Below are positions 22,641 through 35,239 of a DNA stretch of 64,000 bases, piece by piece. The position numbers and the translations under genes were made by a program. How positions within the stretch are numbered: the first letter of the stretch is position 1; the number at the start of each line of letters is the position of its first letter. The notes beneath the pieces are model-generated. The model ran no database searches, was not told the DNA's origin, and was given only the letters and a program-made list of their open reading frames with translations. Source of the DNA: Cephalopachus bancanus (lineage: Eukaryota; Chordata; Mammalia; Primates; Tarsiidae); assembly GCA_027257055.1 (NCBI GenBank), contig JAPVLO010000073.1, positions 6,128,501-6,192,500 on the forward strand, given 5' to 3'.

Positions 22641-24654
22641 AGGTGAAATCCATTTGCAGAAGACGGAGAGCAGGCTGAGTTGCCCCTGACTTCTTTGCGC
22701 CAGACCCGCCTGTTGTTCCATTTGCTTCCACGTCCGACCCCCTTCCTGGGACTTCGTTCCCATTGCCTCGCATTGGCTTCCAGGGCTGCGAAGTCAGCAG
22801 GCCTTTTAGCTGACGGGACTTCACCTTGTTACTAGGGGGACGGGCTACACCCCGGCCCCCGCCCCCCAGTCTTCAGACACTTGATCTCAGTGTGTATCTA
22901 GGCCGGTGAGGACTAGATCTGAGCAGGTTCTCGAAATGCTATGGAGTTTTGAAGCCTCCTAAAGACACAGATGCCGAGGAAGCCGACCTTCCAGGGAGGT
23001 GGGAACCCCCTCTTTGGAAGATCCTGAGCAGGGCGAGAAGCGTTTAGTAGCTTTTGCTTGTGTCTGAGGAGTGCTTACAGTTGGAGTCTGCAGTTGTCCT
23101 TGGTATTTTTTAAATATAGGCTTTTGCGCAGAGCTATTTTATAAGATTGTGACAGTGAAAATTTTCAGTGTTTTCATATGCTCAGGAGAGATTTCTCTTA
23201 AGTATCAAAATGGGGGATTAACTTTCAACTGGCTCTTGTTTTAGCTTAATTCCAAACTGAAAATTCAGCAGCCTTCTAGTGTTAGTCTTAGACTTAGTTA
23301 ATAATTTAGGATTAGAAGGAAAATTATGACAATGAAGGAACAGAGACATGTAAGATCATGTTACTGCTGATTTACACACAACTTTTCAATTACTGCAGAA
23401 AGTTAAAACTAAGTGTCCTTTGTTCTTTGGAATGTAGTTAAAATGTTTCTTTTCTGAAACTTTAAAGGTTTCTTCCTTGACAACTCCAGCCCAGCTTTTA
23501 ATAGAGGCTGCTTAAATAGTCATCCCAAACGTGGCTTGTAGTTATTGTTTAATAGGTAGCAATAGAAAGATATTTATCAGACACAGTTAAGATGTTGACA
23601 TTTATTTTTTAAAAGAGTGCTTTAAACCCAAGCCCACAATTTAGTCAATAAAATGAGTGGTTACCATAGCAACAATTGCATCATTCTTGATATTCAAAGA
23701 ATGCACTTACATAATGGCATTCACTGTAGATTTTATGTTATTTGGAGAAATTAGATAAATGGACACACTTTTCTGCAATTTATCATGCTATTTTGTACAA
23801 ATTTAAGTGCATCATTTTAAAGAAAAAAATGCATATAATTCAGTTTCTATTTTTATCATTTAATAATCATTTCATTATTATTCATTCATTTATTCATAAT
23901 GAACAGGTTCCACTTAAGTTAACACACTAATGTGTCATAATCTCTTCAAGTGCTGCTTATACTTGCTTAGTTCCCACATGTTTAAACATGACTTTAAGCC
24001 CAAATATTAACCACAGAAATACTTATTTATAGTGAACACTGGTAGTGGTAAGTTACCAGAGCTAGACTAGATACATGCAGTTCACAAGTGAATAATCTAG
24101 TATTCTTTTGGGAAGGTAAAGTCCTGTCGGTCTAAACATTTGAATGAGAATGTTCTTTAGGCATTTTAATGCCCTGAATTCATCAATGATCTAGACTTCT
24201 CTAGGCTTTGTTCCAATGATATACAAAGCTCCATCAGTGAACTAGCAAAATAAATGATCCTAATGAACATGCTGTTTCTACCTATATTTCTGACATATAG
24301 ACCCAATATTAGTTGTAAAAAAGGCATCTGTGAAAAATGCACATAATAATCCCAGAGAAATAACGTTTAAGTGTTTTACTTAGGGACTTAGTATTGTAAT
24401 ACTGATGGTCCCTAGTCTAAACATATTTTACAAATTCATTTGCAAGTCAGCTTTTATCATATGTTAATATAAATGGTACTTAGGTGTTAGATCTGCCTAC
24501 AGAGACCTATTTAATCAATAAACTACCTGAACTGTGGTACCAATGACTATGGAGATGATACTGCTTTTATAACAATTTCCATACCAGAAAATGCAGTGAA
24601 AATTTCAGCTTAGAATCCTGGAGTGTTAGACTAGAAGGAACCTTTAAGCATTTA
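22641..24654. other. First part of intron 1, no repeat recognised
   Basis: Two kilobases without Alu, L1 or other repeat, unusual for this window. It may hold regulatory sequence near the promoter; the X-box is the only motif I can name. Confidence 0.5.
23660..23673 (+). promoter_or_regulatory. X-box motif (RFX-type)
   Basis: GTTACCATAGCAAC is a full imperfect palindrome fitting the RFX X-box (GTNRCC-N-RGYAAC type). It lies 1.4 kb into intron 1 in unique-looking sequence that shows no repeats from about 22.64 to 24.65 kb. Confidence 0.5.
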
Positions 24655-24795
24655 GCAATGATTCCCAAACATGGCTGATCACTGGACTCATCTGGGTGCT
24701 TTTTAGAAAATTCCTGCATTACACTTCAGTTCTGTAGTTTCAGATCTCTATCAAGATCTGGAAATTTGTCATTGAGATTTAATAGTGATCTAATA
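24655..24795. repeat. MER5-like hAT fragment
   Basis: ATTCCCAAACATGGCTGATC then CATCTGGGTGCTTTTTAGAA are typical of diverged MER5/Charlie repeats. Confidence 0.45.
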
Positions 24796-25383
24796 ACTCC
24801 TTTGTTTTACAGATGAATAAGCCAAGTCCCAGAAAGATTAAAATAATTTGCTTGAAGTTTGGGTAGTTAATTTATTAATACTTTAAATGTTTTATGGGAA
24901 TAATATAGCTTTCTCCCTCAACTCCAAATCTTACATTGGCAACTCCAAATGTTAGAATAGGAGGGAAAATAGGAAGCAGAAAGTGACCCTAGAACTTGCA
25001 TTAGGGAAAAGGATATAAGTTAGTGGGAATGGATGGTTCATAGGATACATTTGATTAACTAAGTTGGAGCTATTTGAGGTGTGGGTTTTGGGGAGAGAGA
25101 GTTGGTAGTGAAGGAAATAAGTTGGGGTGGAATAAAGAAGGAGGCAAAATAGTCACTGAACAGTAAGGAGAGGAGTGAGGACTAGATAATCAGTATAAGG
25201 TTGGAGAACAGAGTTTTCCCTTATCTCTGGTAAAGGAATTGAAAATAAAACAGGAAAAAGAATGAAAGTGAGTTTTTGTTTTGTTTTGTTTTTTGCTGTA
25301 GTAGAAAAAGATTTCCAAGATATCTCTCCACTGGTCCCTAATTCATTTTTCCAGCTGATGTTTGTTAGTGTGATAAGCAGGCA

Positions 25384-25468
25384 TGGGGTGGGGTGGTGGG
25401 GGAGGTGGGAGGTGGGGAGGTGGGGAGGTGGGAGGTGGGGAGATGGGGGGCAGGGGTGGGGGTAGGGC
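25384..25468 (+). repeat. G-rich minisatellite with G-quadruplex potential
   Basis: About ten short units related to GGAGGTGGG and GGTGGGGA in tandem, nearly C-free on the plus (transcript-sense) strand. Many runs of three or more G make G-quadruplexes likely in DNA and in the nascent intron RNA. Confidence 0.85.
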
Positions 25469-25892
25469 TGGAGAGGGTTGTGAAGACTAGCAGGTAGATG
25501 TAACTTACTCTTTTCATTGACCGTTTTTCCCCCTCTCTGTTTACTGTCTGCTCTGTGTAGCCACTTAAATGCTTCTGTGCCAATTTGTATAAGAGCAAAG
25601 TGAGAATGAAGATGGTCAGTGTTCCAAGCAATTCTGGTTTCTGAAGTAGTTACTAAAAGGAAATGGTAGGGAGATGCCTAACAGTGGTGATGAGGAGGGA
25701 TGTTTCTGGTGTCAGCCATTTATAGTTAAAGAGATAGTCTTCTAAATTGAGGTTATGTAAGTGGAATTATGCTTGCACATATAGATGTTTTCTGCCTTTG
25801 CTATATAGAATTTTAAAAATTTGACCTGCATGTAAACCAAAAATATTTTAAATATATCATAAGACTTTTTAATAAGAAACAGCTAGGGTTAC

Positions 25893-26163
25893 TTTTTTTT
25901 TTTTTTTGAATTGGAGTCTCACTCTGTCGCCCAGACTGCAGCCTCGACCTGCTGGGATCCGGCGATCCTTCCGCCTTCCGCCTCAGCCTTCCGAGTAGCT
26001 GGAATTACAGGCATGCGCTACCACGCCCGGCTGATTTTTTTTTGATTTATTGTAGAGATGAGGTTTCACTGCCCAGGCGGATCTCAAACTCGTGGGCTCA
26101 GGCGATCCACTCACCTCAGCCTCCCAAAGGCGCGGGATTACAGGCTGAGCCACCAAGCCCGGC
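25893..26163 (-). mobile_element. Alu, strepsirrhine-like, with a small internal deletion
   Basis: Poly-T then GAATTGGAGTCTCACTCTG to GCCACCAAGCCCGGC. About 25 bases of the right monomer are missing between CCCAGACT and GCAGCCTCG. Flanks CTAGGGTTACTTTT and CTAGGTTTGCTTTT look like a diverged target duplication. Confidence 0.93.
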
Positions 26164-27940
26164 TAGGTTTGCTTTTCAAACAGGGACTTCATTGTTTAAT
26201 CAGATGTGCCCGATAAGTACATATCAAATTGAGAACTGAAGTAGAACCATGTGTGTTTTCAGTTGTCTTTATATGTTTGTTTTCTATAATCCTATTCACA
26301 TGAACCCGTTTCTATAATGATTGCTTTTAAACCTGGCATTTCTTTTTCTAACCTTAAAGTATTCGTGTAAAAATGTCCAAGGAAATGTTTTTAAAAGACT
26401 ACAGCTGACACGAGTAGACATATGCTCTTCATTCCATTTAGTTTTTTTTTTTCTTGTGACTATCTTTAGGAAATTTTATCAATTTATTCAGTCGCTGAGT
26501 TTACTTACTCTATTAGCTAAACAGATCACATAAACCCATTCAGCTTATAAATCACAGAAAAATAAAAATGCATACTACACAATTAACAGTTATTCACAAC
26601 ATCATGGAATTATGGGTGATCTTTATTATACTCTTCTACATTTAAAAATCAGTATTATTAGTAGAATGATAATAGTACAAAAAGTAGTTATATAAACAAG
26701 CATTGTTGATACCGAAGCAGAACAGAGGAACACTGATTAGGTTGGTTCTGTAGATTAAGTCCTGGAAAAAAATGGTGTTTCAAAGGTTAATAGTTGTGAG
26801 CAGTATTTGACTCAAGGATATAAATAACCTACTTTAGATGTTTAATCCTTATTAATTATTCAAACTCTTCCTCATAGTTTGAGACAAAGGGTGAGTTAGA
26901 ACAACAGTTTAGGATAAGCTGAAAATATTTTTGTGATTGATTATTCTCTTGTAAACACCAAAAACAATGAAATTTGGGGGAAAGTGAGAAAACCTTTGAA
27001 TTAGAATAATTTTAAACCAAGAAGTCTAAAAATGAAAGAATGAATGTAATGTTCTTGTTTTTCTGTGATGTTGCTGTTTTTCCTGAAACAAAGTTTTTTG
27101 TTGTTCCCAAACACAGCTTACTGAAACAAAGTTTTGAAGTTGTTTTTAAAATTAGGATAGCCAACTGTTTTTAATTGAACTTTTCTTAATTTGTTTTTCT
27201 TCAGTGAACTTTCAACATAACTGCTTTAAAAATACTGACTAACTCCAAGACCCTAAGAAATTAAACAGGTTCTCTTTGTTTTACTCTTTTTTCAAGTGGG
27301 ATTTTGTTCTGGTTTATTTATTTATTTATTTATTTTTATATGTTCTTTCCAGGCACTCATTCTGATGTAGAATCAGAAAGTTTTTTTGTGATAGAATCTT
27401 TGCTTGATCAGCAAAACAAGTAAGGTAAAAAGACTCTGCTGACGATCCTATTAACTTTGCCCTAGGAGAGTCTGAACTGCCATTTCAGAAGAAGAAAAAA
27501 AAAGTTCAACAATCAGTAACACTAAAGATAAAGGGAATATTGATATAGTAAATTCAGTGAAGGGCACATAGGTTTTCGATGTATGCTAACTATTTAGCTA
27601 TTGGATTTTGTTATGCATTTTCTTTGTGATAAGGTATCTTTTTAGGGCTTTTAGTGCATATTCTTTGATTAATGGAAAAAAAATAAACCTACAGATGTTG
27701 TGGTTCTTAGCCTTGTTTCCATATCATCTTTGGAAATTTGTGAACCATAGGCATCTATGTTATTTAAAATCTCACAGAGTACACAATGGACAAAGAGATT
27801 GAGGAACACTGATCTGTTACAATAGGAAGGAATCTAGAAGAAGGAGAAAGGAGGCTCTTATACTAACCTGATTTAGAGTTGATAATAGCATAAATAGCAG
27901 TAGTGATGATGAAAATAGAAGAAGAGACTTTTTGAAAGGC
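26164..27940. other. No gene seen
   Basis: Unique-looking intron sequence; a (TTTA)n run lies at about 27313-27336. Confidence 0.6.
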
Positions 27941-28223
27941 AGGCGGGGTATGGTGGCTCACGCCTGTAATTCCATCACTTTGGGAGCCTGAGACAAGAGG
28001 ATTGCTTGAGCCCAGGAGTTTGAGAACAGGGTAACGTAGACCTCTTCTCTACCCCCCCCAAAAAAAATTTGCCTGGTGTGGTGGCACACATCTGTAGTCC
28101 CAACTACTCAGGTAGCTGAGGTAAAGGATCACCTGAGCCCAGGACATTGAGGCTGCAATGAGCTGTGAGCATGTCACTGCCCTCTAACCTGGATGACAGA
28201 ATGAGACCCAGATTAAAAAAAAG
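27941..28223 (+). mobile_element. Old Alu (AluJ-like)
   Basis: GTGGCTCACGCCTGTAATTC start, both monomers, A-rich middle, and ends GAATGAGACCCAGATT plus A-run. Unlike the younger copies it keeps the full A-box text CTCACGCC. Confidence 0.9.
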
Positions 28224-28735
28224 TTGAGTAAGCAGTTTTAGTGAAGTAAAGAAGAAGGATCAAAGATGATGTCATATTCCTTGCCTGGAAAAATGTAAGT
28301 AGCCTTTAGCATCCAGTTTGGAAATGTGTGTGTTTGGGTAGGGGTGGGGCAAGAAAACAGGATAGGCGGCAGGTTGGCTTATTATAAGGATGGTGGTAAT
28401 AATTTAGTTTGAAATGTATCCTTTGTAAGTTTAGAGTTGGAAGACTTTGAGGGCAGGTGAACTGCACAATGGATTTATGATAATGTATAACTGAGGTTGA
28501 TCCTTGAAAGATGCCAATACTAACAGATTGATGGAGAAATTGGAACCATCACAGAGCACAAAGAGTACTCCTAGGGATTGAGTTTCTACTGTGCTGGGTG
28601 CTAACACAACAGTAGAACTATATCCGCTGCCATTCATGCTTAATTTACAGTAGAGTGAACATGTTCATGATGGCAACTTAAAGTCCTCAAGAAAAGGTAA
28701 AATTATGTTTACTGTAACATTTTAACAAAATATTT

Positions 28736-28832
28736 GGCAGATACAGTGGCTTGTGCCTGTAATCCTAGCACTTTGGAAGGCCGAGGGGAGAGGATTGCTT
28801 GAGTCCAGGAGTTTGAGACCAGCCTAGTCTCT
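28736..28832 (+). mobile_element. Alu left-monomer (FLAM-like) fragment
   Basis: CAGATACAGTGGCTTGTGCC to GAGACCAGCCTAGTCTC, one monomer only, no A-tail. Confidence 0.8.
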
Positions 28833-28899
28833 AGTGGTTTAGATGCAATGTTTTTGTTAATAAGTGTGTAACATGTTTGCAACTTTAAAGCATCTAAGG

Positions 28900-29095
28900 C
28901 AATGGTTCTTAAACTTTAGTGTGCTCCCAGATCTTCTTGTAAACTTTTAGAATGCTGATTCCTAGGCTCACAGATAGCAATTCAGCAAGTCTCAGATTGA
29001 GACTTAGGGATCTGCATATTAGTCATCTCTTATGTGATTCTGATACAGGTAATCATTGGACTCATTGGACCTCTTTTTGGAAAAACACTGACATA
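28900..29095 (+). repeat. MER5A-like hAT element
   Basis: Starts GCAATGGTTCTTAAACTTTA and ends GAAAAACACTGAC, with the MER5A interior (AGATTGAGACTTAGGGATC, TGTGATTCTGATACAGGT). Confidence 0.65.
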
Positions 29096-31462
29096 AAGTT
29101 TTTTTTTGTAGCAAAGAAAAGCACAGCACTTTGATGCTAAAGAATGTGCTTGTCTTGAGAGTTCTAATTGTTTTCCACATTAATTCTTTACTCTTATGTG
29201 CCTATGATAAAAGTACAGTATACAGAAGTTAAGCATAGGTTGAGATAACTGAACAATGATTTTTCAGCAGTAAGTATTCTTGCTACACCAACTGTGTAAA
29301 GAGTTACTTGTTATTAAGGTACACTATAAGAAATTATCCTGAAATTTCTTCATTGATCGTTTTGACGCATTATTTTTTATATTTGTTTTCCATTTGTTTC
29401 CATTTCTGTAGAGGAAATAGTCTACCTAGATTATTATCTAAATAATTCAGGCATATTTGCCACATAATCCCTGTTATAATTACCTTTTCTTGCAATATTT
29501 TGGTTAACTTGAAAAATCCAGTTCTTGGAAACACCTCTTCTGACATAGAGCTAAAAATTGTTTACCATATGTAATTAAAATAAAAAATTAAGTTAGGATC
29601 ATACAACTCTATAGCATTTTCAAGGTTAGTCTCACATATTGTTCAAGTTTGGCAGTTGAGTTTAGATGTTCCTGTTTTATTATCAAATAGTACTTTTGGA
29701 ACTCCTGTTTTTGTTAGTTCTTGCTTATTAACAAAAGCAACAGAATCCCTACTCTTTTCAAGTAACATAAATACCAGTAGAGGTATTAACTGTAGCTATT
29801 CTGTCTTTGTGTCTTCAAGATAGCATTAGGTAGGGATTGGATGGCTCTGGACATCATCCCTCACTCCCACCCCCACCAAGTCAAGTGAAATTTTGTAAAA
29901 TGTTCACCTTTAAATCAGAAATAGTGATATGCAAGAAGTTTAAAATCCTAATTTTTTAACAATTTCACATCTTGATTATCAAGTATTATGGCATAGAGCC
30001 AGAGATCTTCAGGCCTCTTTTGAAATGGTCTCCTTATGGATGGTCATTTAGGCCAGTTTATTACTATGTAAGCTCCTGAAACAAAGATCTGTGTTTCATT
30101 AACTTCCCTCTCCACAAACACACTTGTGTATAGCACCTAGCACTCTTAACTTATGCTTCCATAGCACAATCTTGCTTACCTTTATATTATTTATAATTTA
30201 ACAGTTCACTTGTCTATCTTTTCTACTAAGTTCCGTCAGTAAAACTCTGCCTTTTATCTCTATATCCTTAAGTACATAGCACCATGCCTTGAAGGTTTAA
30301 GGTATGCACAAAAAAGCTAGTGTAAATATTTCCAGATAGTTGAATTTAATCTTTTTTATATTCTTAACTTTTAGCTTTCGGATATGAATCTATTCTAATA
30401 AATTTATGTTTCTGTCTTCTTAATTTGAATATATTAGATTAATTTTACCTTTTTTTTTAAAAAGGTCCAAGTTATCATGCTGAACATAATTCTACCTTTC
30501 TATAAATAAAACTATAAATAACAGAGAATATAGATATTGTAAAGTGCTTTGTCTTACCTAACATTTGGTAAATGTTTGTTAAATCAACTTGCCTTATTTT
30601 ACTGTATACAGTAATTTCGATTTCTTATCTGCTACTTCTTCCCTACCCACTGGTCCCTGCATACCAGCTCAAGTGTCAGCCCAAGATTTTTAAAAAAAGA
30701 ATTGTCAGTCTACAGAAAAATTAGAACTAATAAGGATATTATAATAAGCATGTGTCTCTGTGTTGGTACTACAGATGATAATAGTTTTATATATTTGCTT
30801 ATGTTTACTTATATATCCTGACTTTACAGATAGCATTTTACAACCCCAATATGAATCTCTTAAATTTTGAAGGTGAAATTTGTACTGGTTGCAAAATCTA
30901 TCATGTGAGAACCACTGATCTAAACTATACTGATTTATTATGCTTTAAATGTAGATATACAAATGCCCATTGCTGGGGTTATTTTAGAATACATAGTGAA
31001 TCCCCACACCTTTAGAGGGGCATCTAAGTATCCCCCATACCTGTTTATGTAGAAATTCTCTACTTATGAAAGTTAAGTTCCTGAAGGTTTTTTCATAAGT
31101 CCTTTTATTTGAAAGTTGAAAGTTAAACTAATCAAATGATCCATGTGGTCATATACACATCTATAAAGTTAACTTTGCTGGGGGAATAACTTGTGATATT
31201 GCTTCTGACTTTCCTTGATTTTTTTCCATCTCCCTTACAGGATGTATCCAAAGACTTGTATTTTGGATTAAGTATTTTTTATCATAAATATGTGTATAAT
31301 AAGAGGTTTCTCCAAAAACAGGCTACACCATGAGCCAAATTGTTTGTAGATGTTAAGTTTAATCCATGCATTGTTTTATATTTAATTAAATTGAACTCTT
31401 CAGGTTGCCCCAAGCCTCACTGCTCTTTATATTATTTCACCGGGGATTTGAGTTTAGAAGTT
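29096..31462. other. Intron 1 sequence; L2/MIR-like fragment near 30.06-30.30 kb
   Basis: Mostly unrecognised AT-rich sequence. At 30060-30300 two short MIR/L2-like antisense segments occur (TAAGCTCCTGAAACAAAG, AGCACCTAGCACTC, ACATAGCACCATGCCTT). No gene. Confidence 0.5.
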
Positions 31463-31600
31463 TGCCATAGACCATTGGTTTTGAGCCATTGCTGCACAAT
31501 GGATTCATCTGGGGAATGTTAAAAATAAATGACCATTTGCCACTCCAGACCAATTAAATGAAACTTCTAGAAGATTCCAGTGTGCAGCCAGAACTGAGAA
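31463..31600. repeat. MER5-like fragment
   Basis: TTGAGCCATTGCTGCACAAT and GGATTCATCTGGGGAATGTT resemble diverged MER5-type text. Confidence 0.45.
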
Positions 31601-31764
31601 TGGCAGCGCCGAAGTCTAACAAATAATGTAGTTGTAGAGACTAAATAACTGCATTTGACTGACAAGAGACCATTTGTTTATAGTTAGTAGAGTCAAGGTA
31701 CTTTCCTCTAGGACAAAGCTTTGATCATATCAGTGAATGTTCATGAATTAAAACCTTAAGAAGA

Positions 31765-32125
31765 GAAGCAGAGTTAGTGGTTAGAAGCATGACTTTGGCT
31801 TTTGACTACCAGGTTTATTGTGTAACCTTGGAAAAGCTACTTAATTTCTCTACTTCAGTTTTCTTATCTATAAAGTAAAATATCTGCCTCAATGGGTTGG
31901 CTACCAGGTTGAGAGTGGCAGGGGGGACACAACATCTATAAGGGTACCTGATCTTAAACCAGGCAAAGTGGGGACGGGAGGCCCAAACATTTCCTGTGTG
32001 ATGTTCACTTGTGTACCTAATCCTAAATTGTACCCTACATCTTTAAAAAAAATACACACAAAAAAAAGAATTAAATGAATTAATATTTGTAAAGTTCTTA
32101 AAATGATATTTGACACATAGGAAGC
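31765..32125 (+). repeat. MIR element split by an L1 insertion
   Basis: MIR text GTAACCTTGGAAAAGCTACT, TTTCTTATCTATAAAGTAAA and CCTCAATGGGTTG stops near 31900 and resumes as ATTAAATGAATTAATATTTG and GACACATAGGAAGCACT after 32068. Confidence 0.75.
31902..32068 (+). mobile_element. 5'-truncated L1 3' end nested in MIR
   Basis: GGCAAAGTGGGGACGGGAGG and TTGTACCCTACATCTTTAAA plus A-rich tail. It matches the reversed copy at 50.8-51.06 kb over its length, so both are one L1 3'UTR family. Confidence 0.75.
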
Positions 32126-32932
32126 ACTAAATTTGTTAAATACATAAATTAAAAAATAAAAATAATAGCTTTTGTCTCTGTAGCTATATTTCCTTGATGC
32201 ATTTAAGGACTATAACATTGAAGATTGGATGGCTCCTGGAGTTTTTAGACTGTTCTCTAGTCTTCTCTCTTCTCAGTATTAAAATGACTGCCATTTTGTT
32301 GCCGCTTATGTTTCTAAGTTTTTACATGAAAAGCCCTACCTTTTTTAGCACATCAGTATGGTAGTGTTGTTATTCCTTCCTTATTAGAGAAATGACTGTT
32401 TATGTCATGTTGAGTGTAAGATACATATTTTCAAACTTTTTGTTACTTTTTTTGATTCTCAGGTGCTGCTTCATCACCAAACAGTTGGGAATTTTGTCCC
32501 ATTTTTATATTTATCACTGTATCAGGTACACAGGAATGCTGAGAATATTGGTTTGTGTGTGGTTAAACTATGTTTGTGAGATAATCTGATTGTGAACATT
32601 TTATTTTAATGTCTTGGAATGGCAGCTGAACTTGTTTCTACTTAGTCATGAGTTTTTCTACTTACCTCATGTTAGAGAAAATGACCTTTAAAGGTTCTTT
32701 GAACCTGAATTTGGTAATCTGCATCCATAGATAATGCATCTTAGGATCCATGTTTGGCAGTATGCCTAAGTCAAAATCAAATAAATTGTTCTGAATTTTT
32801 AAAGTTCTAGACTTGTTTGTGATACTTAAATCTTTAATTTTTTTAAGAGAATTTAATGGCCTTCAAATTTAATGAAATATAATTTTTATTTTGTAACATA
32901 TACCATGCTTGTGACACATCATTTTAAAAAAT

Positions 32933-33845
32933 TAAATTTATTGAGGTATAATTCATGTACAATAAGCAGCATCCATTTAAAGTATATAATTTCGTGAGTT
33001 TTGGCAGATGTATGCACCTGTAAAACCATTACCACAATAAGGTACAGAAAATTCCTATACCCCAAAGATTGCCTCATATTCCTTTACAGTCTTTCTCTGT
33101 ACTCCCAGTCCCTCTGATCTCTTGTCACTGTAGATTATCTCCATTTGTTTTTATTCTTAGTTATTGTGAGCAATGCTGCAAAGAGCATAGGATTGCTGAT
33201 GTCTCTGACATACTGATTTTGTTTCCTTTGGATGTGTACCCAGAAGTGGGATTGCTGAATCATTTAGTAATTTTATTTTTAATTTCTTATACTGTTTTTC
33301 GTAATGACTATATTAATTTACATACTCAGCATTTGTGTACAATAGTTTCCATTTTTTTCTTTCTTTTTTTTTTTTTTTTTTTTTGTGTTGGAGTCCCACT
33401 CTGTTGCCCAGACGGGAGTGCAGTGGCCGCTCCTGGCCACTGCAGCCTCGACCTGCTGGGCTCCGGCGATCTTTCTGCCTCCAAGTAGCTGGAACTACAG
33501 GTGCACGCTGCCATGCCTGGCTAATTTTTTTATTTATTGTAGAGATGAGGTCTCGCCAAGTTGCCCAGGTGGGTTGCGAACCCGTCCATTTTTTTCATTC
33601 CACCAAACTTTGTTATCTCTGGTCTTTCTGATAATAGTCATCCTAGCAAGTGTGAGAAAGTATCTCATTGTGGCTTTAATTTACATTTCCTTGATGATTT
33701 GTGACTTTGAGCACCTTTTATCTGTTCAGATCTGTTGTCTTTGGAATATCTGTCCAGTTTTTAATCAGATTTTTTTTTTTTTTTCTATTGAGTTGTATGA
33801 GTTTCTTTTATCTTTTGGATATTAGCTCCTTTATATATATATTTG
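32933..33845 (-). mobile_element. Old L1 3' region, antisense, split by an Alu
   Basis: AAATTTATTGAGGTATAATT at the 3' end, then GTGAGCAATGCTGCAAAGAG and AAGTGGGATTGCTGAATCAT; after the Alu GAGAAAGTATCTCATTGTGG and AGTTGTATGAGTTTCTTTTA. Typical L1M 3' end read in complement. Confidence 0.8.
33360..33584 (-). mobile_element. 5'-truncated Alu inside L1
   Basis: T-run then GTGTTGGAGTCCCACTCTG, ending at GGTTGCGAACCCG. A 12-bp perfect target duplication (TCCATTTTTTTC) at 33348-33359 and 33585-33596. Confidence 0.93.
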
Positions 33846-34409
33846 GATTGTATATATGGCTAGTAAATATATTATTATCTTAATTCACATCTGGCTTGAA
33901 CTAACTAAATTTATCTTCTGTGCTTTATATGTTTTAAAAACAAGAATTAGGATAGAGTTCTTGAGAGAAATAATGTTTCTAATGTGCTTTTAAACATCAG
34001 ATGATCCTGACATGTGAAAAATTTGTGAACCTTTATCTTTTAGACTAGACAGAGCTTTAAGTTGATTTTAAAACTATGTGTTTGAACAAATGATGACTGA
34101 TTTTTTTTCTCTAAATTTATTTTAGTTTAATCATAAAATGTTTATTAACTGTTAATTTCAAGTTAGGCTGTAAGGTGTATATTTTAAATTATACTTTCTA
34201 AAAGTAATTTTTTAGTTTTCTGTGGTTGGGCAAAGTGAAATGTGTATATTTATTGAAGATTATCTCCTCCATTCCTCATACCTCTCTTTTTTCTCTTTCT
34301 CACTTTTCCCTCTCTTTCTCTTCCTTCCCTACATTTTACTTTAGGACACATTTATTTTTTTTCTAGGATGCCTGTCAGCAATGGGTAAGAAAATGGATTA
34401 TTTATTAAT

Positions 34410-34696
34410 TTTTTTTAGTTGGAGTCTCACTCTGTCACCCAGACTGCAGTGCAGTGGCATACTCACGGCCATTGCAGCCTTGACCTGCTGTGCTCAGGTG
34501 ATCCTTGTGCCTCAGCCTTCTTAGTAGCTGGAACTACAGGCACACACCACCATGCCCAGCTAATTTTTTTATTTATTATAGAGATGAGGTCTCGCCAAGT
34601 TGCCCAGATTGGTCTTGAACCCGTGAGCTCAGGCAATCCTCTCACCTTGGCCTTCCAAAATGCTGTGATTATAGGCATGAACCACCATACCTGGCT
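34410..34696 (-). mobile_element. Alu
   Basis: TTTTTTAGTTGGAGTCTCAC to CACCATACCTGGCT; both monomers present. First of three antisense Alus within 1.9 kb (33.4, 34.4 and 35.0 kb). Confidence 0.92.
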
Positions 34697-34971
34697 GAAA
34701 ATATATTATTAAACACAATTATTTTGAGTCATTCACAAATGCCATTATATTAAAATAAATCATGAGGATAATTATTAATTTACTGAGTGTTCTGATTGAA
34801 CTTGAATGCTTAATCATTTCTTGTACTATATTGACTAAACCTTTGATGCAAACTTCAGGAGTTCTCATTTCTGAATTACCTTTTGATAATGAAAAAGTAT
34901 TGCCCTTTTAAATGAGACATTATTTCATGTATTTGTTTATCTAAGGGATAACAAAAAATCCTTAGAATCAA

Positions 34972-35238
34972 TTTTTGTGTGTGTGTATGTGTTGGAGTCT
35001 CACTCTGTTGCCCAGGTTGGAGTGCAGTGGCAAGCTCACGGCTACTGCAGCCTTGAGGTGCTGGGTTCAAGCGATCAACCTTCCAAGTAACCAGAACTAC
35101 AGGCGCACGCTACCATGCCTGGCTAGTATTTTATTTATTGTAGAGACGAAGTCTCTCCAAGTTGCCCAGGCTGGGCTGGTCTCAAACCCTCTGCCTCCCA
35201 AAGTGCTGGGATTGCAGGCTGAGCCACCTAGCCTGACC
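34972..35238 (-). mobile_element. Alu with GT-rich tail
   Basis: TTTTGTGTGTGTGTATGTG followed by TTGGAGTCTCACTCTGTTGC to GAGCCACCTAGCCTGACC. Short duplication AGAATCAA at 34964-34971 and 35239-35246. Confidence 0.9.
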
Positions 35239-35239
35239 A

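Noticed and set aside
25262..25465. Gly/Trp-rich open frame
   Set aside because: Produced by the G-rich minisatellite.
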